NCBI RefSeq assembly: GCF_024868665.1
Contig: NC_079905.1
Span: forward strand, 1,169,042 to 1,233,041
Length of the DNA: 64,000 bases
From: Triplophysa rosa
Taxonomy: Eukaryota; Chordata; Actinopteri; Cypriniformes; Nemacheilidae
Direction: 5' to 3'
The translations under genes were made by a program, and so were the position numbers. Within the stretch, counting starts at the first letter, position 1. The number at the start of each line of letters is the position of its first letter. Shown piece after piece: positions 42,701 through 53,776 of this stretch. The notes under the pieces were generated by a model that was not told the DNA's origin, made no database searches, and saw only the letters and a program-made list of their open reading frames with translations.

Positions 42701-45700
42701 CTCCGCTCTACCATCAGGTCAGGCCATGAACTGCATCCTGCTCGCTGTGGTAACCTTGGAACAATGAGACAAGACTGGCTGAGAGTAGAGTACTGTTCTG
42801 TACTCTTTGATGCAACAAGTGCATCAGTTGTGTTTTTGGCTCCGGTTGATCTAACTAATGCAGCCTAAGCCCTCAGAAGATTTATATTATGGAACTTATA
42901 AACTTACGTTTTGCCAGATTGCTCCATAATATTTACGTGAGCTCGTACATTAGGACAGCATCAGTTGTCCACACTGTTCGGTAGCCTCACGGTGAATCAC
43001 GCATGCTCAGTCACTATCCAGCTCATCGGTTCAATTTATGCTACCCATAAATTTGCTACCCTCGTGTTGTGATTGGGTTGGGGGAGGGGTTAGTCCTGTT
43101 TTGTATAGAGGTAGCAAAATTTGATAGGGATGCATAAATTGGCAGAACACCGGCCATCACAAATCGGAATCGACTCCAAAATATTCAGAATCGAACAGCC
43201 CTAGCTAGAAGGGAGGGAGACGGCTACGGTCGGAAGTGAGTGATGCAAAATCTCGCCATAAAATTACAATAAATTACATACGCTAACGCCTTCACCTACC
43301 CCTACCCCAACCCTAAACCTTAGTTACAATAATACAAAAAATTTAATTAGCCTAACTGTTGTCAGCGTGAAGTGCACACGCCCAGTGGAGGTAACGTTAG
43401 CTGTACCCTTCTAGCCAAAACCATGTTTGGGTGTGTCTCCGTTGAAACTCGCTTCAGTAGAGCAGCTAAAGTTACCGTACATTTATTTACAATGCTGCGA
43501 AAAATCCATCCATCCATCCATGCCATTCACTAGAGCGCGGGAAAAGCGAGCGATGTAGCGTTGAGTCTAAAGTGCACATCAAACGCGTGACGTTCGGCTT
43601 CCGTAGTGTCGCTCGCTCAACTTCGCCAAAAACGCGCCACGTTACAGTCAACGTACATTTCATATTTAGCAATATTTCAGACCACATTTGTCGCAACAAG
43701 ACAAGTAATAAAACAACTTTATTAATGGATATGGACATTTTCTGTTTTTATTTTAGCATCTTACCAGAAAAGGACACGGTGTCTGCAAATTAAATAAAGT
43801 GCTGTTTGTCACAAAATTGTATGACTACAAAAAATTACTGTGGTACTATACTCGAGTCGTTTGGGCATTTGATGTGGTATAACCATGTTTTTGGACATTT
43901 ATGGTATGAAAATGAACAGCAGACTTTGTATATTTCAACTGTTATCATCATTTTAGTACATTTGGGCTTAACTGGTTCCTTTAGTTTAATAAAAGTGATT
44001 TCCCACTTTTACAAAAAACTGTACTAAACTATATTATGGTAAGGTAAAGTAAAGTAGATTGTAGTTAACTGCAGTATTTTTACCCTCTTTTTCAACACTT
44101 TTTTTAACAAGTTTCAAAAAAGTCCAGTAGACCAAGGGTAGACAAACATTCACTTTGAGGGGGACCTTCCTGAAATGTTTATCTTCCAAACACATCTAGA
44201 ACATGCAGTGATGTTAAAAAATGGTTTAATGGCATATCATTTGTTTTTAACCAACAGATACTGACAAAGACAAGACAGATAAAGACTCAGATGACAAGAG
44301 TGAAAATAAAGACTCGGAGGAACAAGGAACCTCTGAAAGACCAGAAAAAAGCAAAACAGACAGCGATTCAGATGCTGATGAGGTCAAAGATTCAAATGAT
44401 TCCTCTGACAAAGATTCAGATGATTCCTCTGACAAAGATTCAGATGATTCCTCTGACAAAGATTCAGATGCCAAAGACACAGACAGCACAGAGAAGAAAG
44501 ACACGGACACAGAGACCGATGTAAACACCTCTGAAAAAGACACAGACAGCACAGAGAAGAAAGACACGGACACAGAGACCGATGTAAACACCTCTGAAAA
44601 AGACACAGACAGCACAGAGAAGAAAGACAAGGCCTCTGAGACCGATGTAGACACCACAGAGAAAGACACAGACAGCGACCAAGACACAGCAGATTCTCCT
44701 GACACGGCAGACGTGAAGGACAGCACAGAGAAAGATGACGATGGAGACAGTGAGGACACCAAAGACAAGGATGAGAACAAGGAGACGGGTGACCACAGCG
44801 ATGAGGGTAAGGATAAGGAAGATGAGTCCAAACCAGAGGAGAACGACAAGGGAGATGAGGTTTCTCAAGAAGACGCCGCGAGCAGTCAGTCTGATGAGAG
44901 TCCGCTGAAGGAGACGGAAGACAAGCAAGAAGACAAAGCTGACGGTGACAGCTCCAGTTCGGACTCGGACAGCAAGGACGACAGCAAAGACAAAGACCAG
45001 GAGAAGAACAGCACAGAATCCACAGACACGGAACGTCACAGCAGTGACAGCAAGACCGACACGGATAGCTCAGAAACAGGAGGAGAAGGTAAACTCACTT
45101 GTCAGATGTGGTATCTACTGTATTCACCAAACCAAAAACCATTTGATCCATTAACATTCTCATGCCCACAGATACTGATGATGACAATGAGTCCAACAGC
45201 ATGGAACATGAGAAACAAGGTACGTTCACTTTCAGATATAAACTCACTTGAACAATGTCACGATAGGTTTAACACAAAGTGGAGACGTTTTTGTGCTTAA
45301 CTGTACAAGTCAAATGTTTTGTACTGATCAAGTTCGTAATTCCACAGATTCCCCACAGGGAGCATCAAGTGAGACAAATGACGACTCTGATGTCGATTCA
45401 AATGGTGAGGGAGTTTAAGCAGTCCAGACCACAATATGCCTTGTTTGATGCTAAAAGCTAAAAACTCATCTTTGTGCTGTCTTTTAGACCACAGTGACTC
45501 TGCAGCATCTCTTGATTCATCTCTTGGTAATTCTGTCTCATAATAAATCAGACTTGATGTAAGAATGATGTGATGTCATTGTTTGCGGTGTATAAAGGAT
45601 AAATTTACAAGGTTTATTCTTGTCAATTGTAGAAACTGCTGATGAAAATGTTGGTACAGACAGCCATGATTCTTTAGGTGGTACGTCTCCGGCACTTTAA

Positions 45701-46135
45701 TTCAGAATAATTATTGTTAAAAATGATATAAATTCACTATCTTTTTAGAAAATGCTTTTCTTCTTTTCCATTGGTTGTTCTATCCTCTATAGATGACACG
45801 GATGTCCACGGTGTTCATGCCGATGAGAAGGGTAAACCCCTCCCACATTTGACACATCAAACACTCTGGAAATACATTATTAGAAAGACGGGACAAACCG
45901 ACAGTCATATAAACACACTTTTCTTTTTCTGTTGACAGGTGCTCCATCTAAAACCGATGATCATCTTGATGACACAACACAAGGTACTGACACTAAAAAG
46001 AGAAACTCTGCACACAATCATAAACTTCAGGGGATGGTGGGATACGAGAGATATTGATTGTGTGTATGAAAGCAAGTGACTGATCTTTCTTTAGGGTCAG
46101 ATGATGGCAGCAAAACCCCCGTGCCAAGCTCCTAG
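33727..46135 (+). CDS. stm: Starmaker, otolith matrix phosphoprotein
   Basis: 23 coding exons: 33727-33737, 34266-34327, 34629-34646, 35333-35350, 35570-35620, 35790-35831, 35981-36007, 36877-36915, 37010-37054, 37358-37459, 37542-37580, 37668-37721, 38072-38101, 38485-38553, 38688-38750 (start uncertain), 44258-45088, 45172-45219, 45348-45404, 45488-45526, 45633-45680, 45793-45831, 45939-45983, 46095-46135. The 605-aa product is close to the roughly 610 aa of zebrafish Stm. MLFR plus exon 2 forms the signal peptide (cleavage near SLSA|P). The rest is extremely acidic, Ser/Thr/Asp/Lys-rich and free of hydrophobic domains, as expected of a disordered Ca-binding matrix protein secreted into the inner ear to shape otolith crystals. 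The 831-nt exon 16 carries tandem repeats and abundant CK2-type sites (SSDKD, DSDDS). Introns after exon 2 are phase 1. The 3' end is ambiguous (see 46095-47309). Confidence 0.9.
36096..36520. mobile_element. MITE family A copy (stm intron)
   Basis: Ends CTTGAAGGGATACTCCACCC and GGGTGAACTGTCCCTTTAA, with the internal palindromic signatures around CTACTATAGTAGGAACAA. Confidence 0.8.
38325..38455 (+). mobile_element. tRNA-derived SINE
   Basis: CTGTAGCTCAACTGGTAGAG (A-box-like) and GGGTTGGATTCCCAGG (B-box-like, with one change from GGTTCGATTCC) form a tRNA-like head. It is followed by GAACACATACTGATG and a degenerate tail with ATGTCTG..AATGCAT. It is not a functional tRNA gene, because no cloverleaf closes. 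Confidence 0.7.
39523..40879. mobile_element. 1.36-kb element with about 310-bp GC-rich inverted terminal repeats
   Basis: The left arm (39523-39837) and right arm (40574-40879) are inverted copies with a few mismatches. They begin TATGGAGTTTAAAT and share CCAAAACTCACGCGCATGGA and TTGAGTTGACTTCTGAGAC. They are rich in CGCG words and CpG against an AT-rich interior. A smaller hairpin of GCATGTTAAAAGTTACC units follows the left arm. The interior is non-coding, so it is a foldback-type non-autonomous element. Confidence 0.8.
42006..42560. repeat. Abundant fish dispersed repeat with (CA)n microsatellite
   Basis: It begins CTCAACTCAACTTTATTTAT then ATAGCGCTTTTACAATTTTC, and includes CAAAGCAGCTGTACATGAGA, words that recur in cyprinid genomes. 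A CA/CACA-rich microsatellite occupies about 42168-42265. Open frames here reflect the low-complexity tract. Confidence 0.6.
43421..44257. other. End of stm intron 15, nothing recognised
   Basis: AT-rich sequence with no repeat boundary I can define; the exon 16 acceptor (CCAACAG) ends it. Confidence 0.4.
44389..44460 (+). repeat. 24-nt coding tandem repeat in stm, three copies
   Basis: Units at 44389, 44413 and 44437 encode DS(N/D)DSSDK three times; only one base differs between the first and the others. They add acidic Ser clusters of the kind CK2 phosphorylates. Confidence 0.95.
44473..44661 (+). repeat. 63-nt coding tandem repeat in stm, three copies
   Basis: Units begin at 44473, 44536 and 44599, each starting AAAGACACAGACAGCACAGA (KDTDSTEKKD..). 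The first two are nearly identical; the third has diverged in its second half. The period is a multiple of three, so copy-number change keeps the frame. Confidence 0.95.
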
Positions 46136-47309
46136 CGACAAGGACACCGCGACAGCAAATGAACAGGTATCATCAGAGCTGTTTCGCTCTCTATTCTGCA
46201 GCATAAGTCAGTGGTTCTCAAACTTTTTCCTTGTAAGCCCCCTTTGTGTAGAGTGCATCGTTTTTCGGTCCCCCTAATAAATACTTATAATCTTAAACTT
46301 AGAATTTTAAATAAGACAAAAAAATATTCATTTAAATAATCCCAGACAATAAATTCTTCTGGTTGGTGGTCTTATTTTTCTGATGTTTGATTGCATAAAA
46401 TTTATGATCAATTTTGACAAAATCTGTGGCCCCCCTGGATCCATCTTGGGGCCCCCTCCAGTTTGAGAACCACTGGCATAAGTGACTCCTTGGGAATGCT
46501 GTACACAAGCAGCATTGACATTGTTTCCTACACAATACTCTTACAATCACAAAACACATAAACATTGGGTAAAATATTCAATATAAATATGTTTCAGTAT
46601 TTAATGGTAATATTCAGTATTACAGTACTAGCAACTGTATAGTGTTACAAAGCAAACGGTGTAAAGATAATCTTATTGAGTTATATTTATAGGCTCAAAA
46701 CAAAACAAAACAGTATACATTTGCTGCTATACAAAATGTACATGTACACAAATAGTACAAAATGTACAAGAATTACAAAAAATTGAAAAATAATGATAAC
46801 TGGAAACGGTAAAGCAGGACAATAAATTTAACAGTTGTAAAGGTGATAAAAGTATAAAATGTATAAAATGTTGTGCACATTTCATCCTTAAAGTGCATGT
46901 GCCTACACACAGTCAAAAATGTCCATACGGTGTGCACAAGTTTATTTGTATAAATTCCGATATGTGCATAGAGAATTGCATACGCACAAAATGGGCTTTG
47001 ATGTGCATACACAAGTTTTAATCAAAGGTTTCTACATCCGGCTCATTGTGTTTAAAGGCACAGTCATTTCATACTATTGTTACTCCATCGCCCCCTTGAG
47101 TCCTCTTGTTTTGAGTAATTTGACGAATCGTTTCGTAATCAGAAAAGGACTTCTGAACTGTAAAATAAATAAATATGTTATATATAATACAATTATTTAT
47201 TTTTTTATTCCTTGTTTCCCTTTTTTAGAATTTTCCTGGAGAGACAAAAAAATCGACAGACACAGTGAAGACAACCAGAGTTTCTCGTCCCATTAAATCA
47301 CTCTATTGA
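46095..47309 (+). pseudogene. Possible frameshifted original 3' end of stm
   Basis: The exon 46095-46166 opens in frame (GSDDGSKTPVPSS) and stops at TAG 46133-46135. From 46134 the next frame stays open as SDKDTATANEQ to a good donor at 46166. It then splices in phase 0 to 47229-47309, which encodes NFPGETKKSTDTVKTTRVSR and PIKSLY before a TGA. That basic tail resembles the basic tail of gene A. A single extra base near 46112-46131 (for example in AAAACCCCC) would explain it. Alternatively the stop is genuine and the rest is 3' UTR. Confidence 0.5.
46209..46475. mobile_element. Complete hAT-type MITE with 8-bp target duplication
   Basis: Termini CAGTGGTTCTCAAACT and AGTTTGAGAACCACTG are inverted repeats. 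The 8-bp sequence GCATAAGT occurs immediately before (46201-46208) and after (46476-46483), the target duplication size of the hAT superfamily. The 267-bp interior is non-coding. It sits in the last stm intron or UTR. Confidence 0.9.
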
Positions 47310-47311
47310 CA

Positions 47312-48330
<1,019 letters not shown>

Positions 48331-50794
48331 ACCAGGATTGTGTTGTTTTTTCTTTTTAAACCGCACACACGTCGTAAAAAATGAAAATCCCAGATTTTTA
48401 CAGTATCTCTATAGTTTCTAATAAACAACGAGTTTAAATAGAAAGCAAATGGTTTTATGCTTCCCAAATAAAAAATCATTAATCTTAAATGTGTCTCCTT
48501 AAGAACTTTAAAGAGATTACAGTGTTGTACACTGAGCTTAGTTTTGTAAATTAAACCTGTATTAAAAATCAACTTGAACCCAAAATATGTTGCATCAAAT
48601 GTCACACATAGAAACAACCAAATCCATACTGTACAATAACAATAAAAGACAATTCTCTCTGTAATTATTGTAATTCAAATTCGTTTGTCTTACTTGTACT
48701 ATACTTTCAGTCATAAATAATAATGGACATCTCGAAACAATTATATTATTTTACTAGTGCCCATCAGTAAAACACTAATTACGTCAACCTTGCTTATTCT
48801 CTGAAAAGTAATGTTGAAGTTTTACCATTTATGAATACATTTTGATGCATACAACATCCTCTGGCCTTTAAAAATCAGAACCTTCAACAAAAGTTTAGAA
48901 AAGCAATTGCAGTGTTCACTTTTTTGGTGAATGATGCTAAATAATTTCCGGAATTTTGATAGCAACATCTTTAAACATCAAACAAAAAAACAAGTGTATA
49001 CGGCTCCACATACGAGTAAAATATTATCAGATCGTGCGAATGCCTTTAGAAATGGATCACATTTCAGTGGTTTTAGTCGAATAAAGAAAGTCTTATCTAA
49101 TCTCTGCTGTCTTATATTTGAAAGATTTAACCAGCCGCCCAGATTGCTTGACCCTTACCCGGAGAAAGAGTTAAGTTTCCACGTGTGCCTCCGCGGGCCC
49201 TTTGGAGCACGACTTAATCTCGCGTTACATCTCAGCTAAACCTGGTGGTCTAAACCTGGCCCTGGGGTAAAAGACCGTGAGGATGAGGAGGGAGAGGAAG
49301 GTGTACCCCAGACAAAAGCCACCAAACAGCTCAGAACAAAGCACCCATGCCCTGCCTGTCCGAGCGTGACGCGCAGGCCTCCGTGTGCGAATGGCCCGTC
49401 ACCCCCGTGCCTTTGCAATCTTACCAGAGGTCGAGGAAACCAAAGGCTACGTTTCAAGACGGAGACGTCCAGTGAAGCTTGACCCTCGCGGCCCACTTTC
49501 CCAACAGCCTTGAAGGGGGCGGAAGGCCACGAGAAGCCTTTAGAAATATTATACTTTAATTTAAGGCGTAAGAGGGTTTAAGATCTGATGTAGCGGCTGA
49601 TATCTGTGAGAATCGAGCTACCTTTAGCTGAAGAGAGTCACACTCAGTTGACGCTTTTCACATGTAATAGAAGATGTGAGCTAGATTACTGTTTCTCGAA
49701 AATCCAACAGGCATATAAAGCTTCGAGTTGCTGTAAGGATAGCGTTTTAAATATTTGCGGGACCAAAAAGATTGACTAGAATGCGAAACGTACTGCATCA
49801 ACACAGATTCGTCTTATTTGACCAAAAACGAGCAAAGAATATAGTCCAGTGCAGATAAAACGGAAGATTGTAATAAATGGCATATACTCTACACATAAAC
49901 ACACAATATTATCACATTGTGACCCAGACTATGACCTGTAATTCACACAATTTTACAAAAAAGCATTTTATGAACACATTGAAATTGCTTTGAGGGCCAA
50001 GATTTCAACACCGTTGACACGTGTGTGATATGCTCGGTGCACACTGTTGTTTCTTTCACTCTTTTATTGCTTTGTCAGTCATTTAAAAAGCTTTGAAAGA
50101 CATCTTCATTAAACAGAATAGTGTACCTGCGTTTTTCTGTGAAACACAGAATTAACAATGTGCTTAAATGTCTCAATGGTTAACAAAGTTTTTTTGTGTG
50201 TTCTGCAGAAGAAAGAAAGTCATGACACGAGGGTCAGTAAATGATTAAATAATATACATTTTTGGTGGACTAGACCTTTAAATAATTGCATTTTTTACAT
50301 CGGGACTGTATCCATGTATGCAATGCCCATTAGGATGTTCTTTAATACCGGTGGCACATTTCATGAGAGATGTCCAGACAGGAAACTACAAGTTTCACGT
50401 GCACCTGTCCACAGAGTTTCTCCGTCCCGCTACGCTACATATTAGATTGGGCCCACGGTGATTCATTACAGACCCGAACCTCCAGCGCTGTAGTCATTTC
50501 AGACCGATCGGGTTTCCAAACAAGAATGGCTCCTTCAGGATGATCAGAGGTGGCTCGTGGCCACTGAAACAATAAGTCCTAACAGAACTTTAGATGAGAA
50601 ACATGAGAAGAGAACAGGACTCTGTATGGGAAAACATGTGGGGCTCTATGTGAATATGTGTGTGGGGTTTGTGATTGACCACGGTAGAATTCGCCTAGGC
50701 CTACATGCACTGGTTCAGTCTCTGAGGAACGTTGTTTTCCCAAAAGAAACAACCCTTTTTAAAAATGCAGAAAAGAACTATATAGTAATCCAGG
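48331..50794. other. Intergenic region between stm and gene C, left part
   Basis: No supported exon. A repeat-poor, GC-richer block at about 49010-49600 recalls the blocks upstream of gene A and stm and could be regulatory. A partial family A-like remnant lies at about 50140-50282. Open frames (48931-49239, 50557-50823) lack coding features. Confidence 0.35.
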
Positions 50795-51276
50795 AAGGGA
50801 CAAACCTCCTTTTTGTATTTTAACTAGCGCATTTTCGAGTACAGATTCTGCGTCTCTGAAGCTGATAAAAATAATGAAAATGATGAATACATATAAAAAT
50901 AATTGATTATAATAAATAATGTATGTTAATTTGAATAAAAACTACTAATAATTAAAAATATATATAATTAATTAATAACGTAAATAATAATATGTGGGGC
51001 TTAGCCCAGACATCTGTGGTGGGCTGGTGGCATTCGGGTACTTTGATTTAAATACTTTAACATTACAAACTATCAACGTAAATTATTATTTACGTTATTA
51101 ATTAATTATATATATTTTTATTATTAATAGTTTTTATTCAAATTAATGTACATTATTCATTACAATCAATTATTTTTATATGTATTAATCATTTTCATTA
51201 TTTAATCAGCTTCAGAGACGCAGAATCTGTACTCGAAAATGCGCTAGTTAAAATACAAAACGGAGGTTTGTCCCTT
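50795..51276. mobile_element. Foldback element with about 200-bp inverted arms
   Basis: Ends AAGGGACAAACCTCC and GGAGGTTTGTCCCTT are inverted. The complementarity continues through TTTTAACTAGCGCATTTTCG, TACAGATTCTGCGTCTCTGA and an AT-rich stretch to about 50996 and 51075, leaving a roughly 80-bp loop with TGGGGCTTAGCCCA. It has no coding potential. Confidence 0.85.
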
Positions 51277-51681
51277 TAAGCGTTCCGTAGTCCACGGTCA
51301 TCGTGTTTGGCAAAGGTGTCAGAATTTGTTTTAAACTTTGTTTTAATAGTTAATAGGCGTTTTTAATATTAGATTTTTTATGATCATTTTTTTAGTACAC
51401 TGGTTTTAATCGGCGACTTACAAATGAGGAATTATTTAACATTTTGCATTAAAACGCAGAAGTTCGTGTTAGTATATTCCGTTGTGCTATCAGTTATTTC
51501 GGCGAGTTGTTAAACGATTATAAGATCATTAAAGACAAATCTTTATTCTTCAGTATTGTCAGCAGAAAGTAAAACTAAACGAGCGTTCAATGTAACAGAA
51601 CAAATTGTTATTTGCAGTACATTTTATGCGCGACAAAAACAAAGTACGATTTGTATTTTAAAACGATAGAAAAAGACAAGT

Positions 51682-52242
51682 TCATATGAAGATGTGAATG
51701 TGTTTAAAACAGCGCCGCCAGTGGTGGACAGAGCTCGTGTACCGTCTAACCTCAACTGGACGGATGCAGAAGCTTCTCATCTCCAGCTTTGGCTCCAGGA
51801 ACGCTATGGTTTCGGCACCTAACAGAGATCTTTTGTTTGAGGCCAGCCAGGCCTGCAGGAATGAGGGATCTACAGGACGTGAAACTGCAGAAGAGAAATC
51901 TTGGCACGACTGCCGACGAGACCAGCTGATGGGTATTAATACAGCTTTTCTATATGCCTTCTCATTCAGCCCTGTTACTGTGATAGTCACCAGCAGGTGC
52001 TCATTCCCAGTAACTGGAGAGCGCCTGTGGTTCAGGACCCTGATGTTAAATGGGACATCAAGTAACAACCCGAGATATAGTGTAAGATGTTTCGTAGATA
52101 AAGCAAACGTTGTGCAAACGTGTTTTACAGTGGTAAGATCCAATGGATGTATGGAAATGAGTGTAATTAAGAAAATGCACTTTATTCTTGTAACATAACA
52201 GTACAGATCAATTAAAACACGCACACACGGATCACATATCAC
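51682..52242 (-). other. Unassigned 186-codon open frame (plus strand also open)
   Basis: The minus-strand frame includes RVLNHRRSPVTGNEHLLVTI, TVTGLNEKAYRKAVLIPISW and SLLGAETIAFLEPKLEMRSF, which reads like protein rather than random codons. The plus strand is open for 166 codons over nearly the same span (51698-52198). I do not recognise a family, no splice partners are evident, and no start is favoured. It may be a remnant exon, a processed gene fragment or part of a transposon. Confidence 0.25.
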
Positions 52243-52708
52243 AATGCAACAATGAAGACTTGTTTAGTGCAAGAGTTCATTAGCTTTGCTACGACACACA
52301 TACGACACAATTTTAAGTCATCGGGATGAGTTTTTCTAAGACTGCTGGTCTCAGTTACATCGTAAAGTGAAAAGTAAAAGATGTACATGAATGTACAGGT
52401 ATTCAGTTCTTGCTACGGTACACGTGAGAACTGAGATTACAAAGCGACTTATCAGTATCTGTGTTCTCATGCCAATGATTTAAAGAGGTCAAAAACACAC
52501 AGGACGTGTCACGATCAAAGCTTAATGAATCAAGACCCTAAATATTGCAACATGCAAAACTGCAGTCAGTGGATTTTCTCAGTTTTTATGCATTTTTGTA
52601 CATACATATGCTATAGTTTGCCTTTTCCCCAAACAATTTTGTCCAACAATCATCATAAAAGTTAGAAAGTGTATCCATTTTCTATTAAACACCTCCTGTC
52701 GTGATGCA
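52243..52708. other. Intergenic sequence, nothing recognised
   Basis: AT-rich, with no exon, RNA gene or repeat boundary I can support. Confidence 0.4.
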
Positions 52709-53140
52709 TTAAAGTGATACTCCACCCAAAAAAGAGAATTCTGTCATCATTTAGTATAATAATCGAGTTGTTCCAAATGTGTATATATGTCTTTGTTCTG
52801 ATGAACACAGAGAAAGATATTTGGAAGAATGCTTATAAAGAGATCTCAACACCTATTGACTCCCATAGTAGGAAAAATCACTTTATCGTTTATTTTGTTC
52901 TGTTGAACACACAAGAAGATATTTTGAAGAATGTAGGACAGCAAACAGTTCTGGGGCACTTTTGACTACCATTGTTTTTTTCCTACTATGGGAGTCAATG
53001 GGTTTTGAAATCTGTCTGGTTATAAGCATTCTTCCAAATATCTTTCTCCGTGTTCATCAGAACAAAGACATTTATACACATTTGGAACGACTCCAAGGCG
53101 AGTAAATGATGACAGGATTTTCTTTTTTGGGTGAAGTTAA
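52709..53140. mobile_element. MITE family A copy
   Basis: Begins ATTAAAGTGATACTCCACCC and ends near TTTTTTGGGTGAAGTTAA, with the internal signatures GAAGATATTTTGAAGAATGT and CCTACTATGGGAGTCAATGG. Confidence 0.8.
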
Positions 53141-53670
53141 ATGCAACAACTGCACAAATATCTCCCCGGGCCTCACTATTAAATCCCTTGAAATACCACG
53201 TGAATACCGTAGTACATGAATATGGTATCGTAGAGTAGTCTACCTGATAGATTAAATCACGACAGAATTATGCTATGGTACCGTCACAGTATTTTTTAAA
53301 ATAAAAGACCATGTGAAAACCTTCGGCCAGATTGACTTCCTCCAGGCAAGAGGAAGCTTCCAGTCATTTTAACCCGTGGTTCATCTTCTCTGTGCGGGTG
53401 TTGTGCCCTCCTCTGGCTGAGCTGCCTTACTGTGCCGTTCCAGAGCTCCACAACCCGGCCGAGGGCTGATGGGATGTGCCAGGGAGGGGTACCAGGAGTC
53501 GCACGACAGACATAAACGATATCAGTGTAACAGCGGCACTAAACGCATACTGAATCATATTCATGGCTGAAAATGCTTTTGTTTTTGTGGATGGTGGGTG
53601 TCGTATGAATGGCAGGGGCCGGGGTTAGACATGAAGTCCTGCCCCTTGCAAAGATGGGGGGATGGAAGAG
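53141..53670. promoter_or_regulatory. Immediate upstream region of gene C
   Basis: About 530 bp between a MITE and the gene C TATA box. No specific factor sites are asserted. Confidence 0.3.
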
Positions 53671-53678
53671 TATAAAAT
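53671..53678 (+). promoter_or_regulatory. TATA box of gene C
   Basis: TATAAAAT, 106 bases before the ATG at 53777, in the same relative place as in gene A and stm. Confidence 0.7.
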
Positions 53679-53776
53679 GTATTTTGGTGGCCACTCAAGC
53701 ATAAGCACTTCAAAACGCACGTTTGCTGCTTGATTTATGTCTGCAGCAGAGTTTCCCACATAGACCTGTGCTAAAC

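Larger units (their letters stand above)
39180..43420. mobile_element. Nested transposon cluster inside stm intron 15
   Basis: The 5.5-kb intron between exons 15 and 16 is expanded by several elements. They include segments rich in GGAATCGATTCC words (39437-39480, 41545-41605 and about 43160-43200), a long-TIR element (39523-40879), a GAACCGGTTC-rich segment (41605-41760) and an abundant fish repeat at 42006-42560. No transposase reading frame was recognised. The boundaries between layers are approximate. Confidence 0.55.

Noticed and set aside
44247..45039. Long minus-strand open frames opposite stm exon 16 (200 and 191 codons)
   Set aside because: They are mirror images of the acidic Ser/Asp repeats; the plus strand has splice sites, frame continuity and the starmaker composition.
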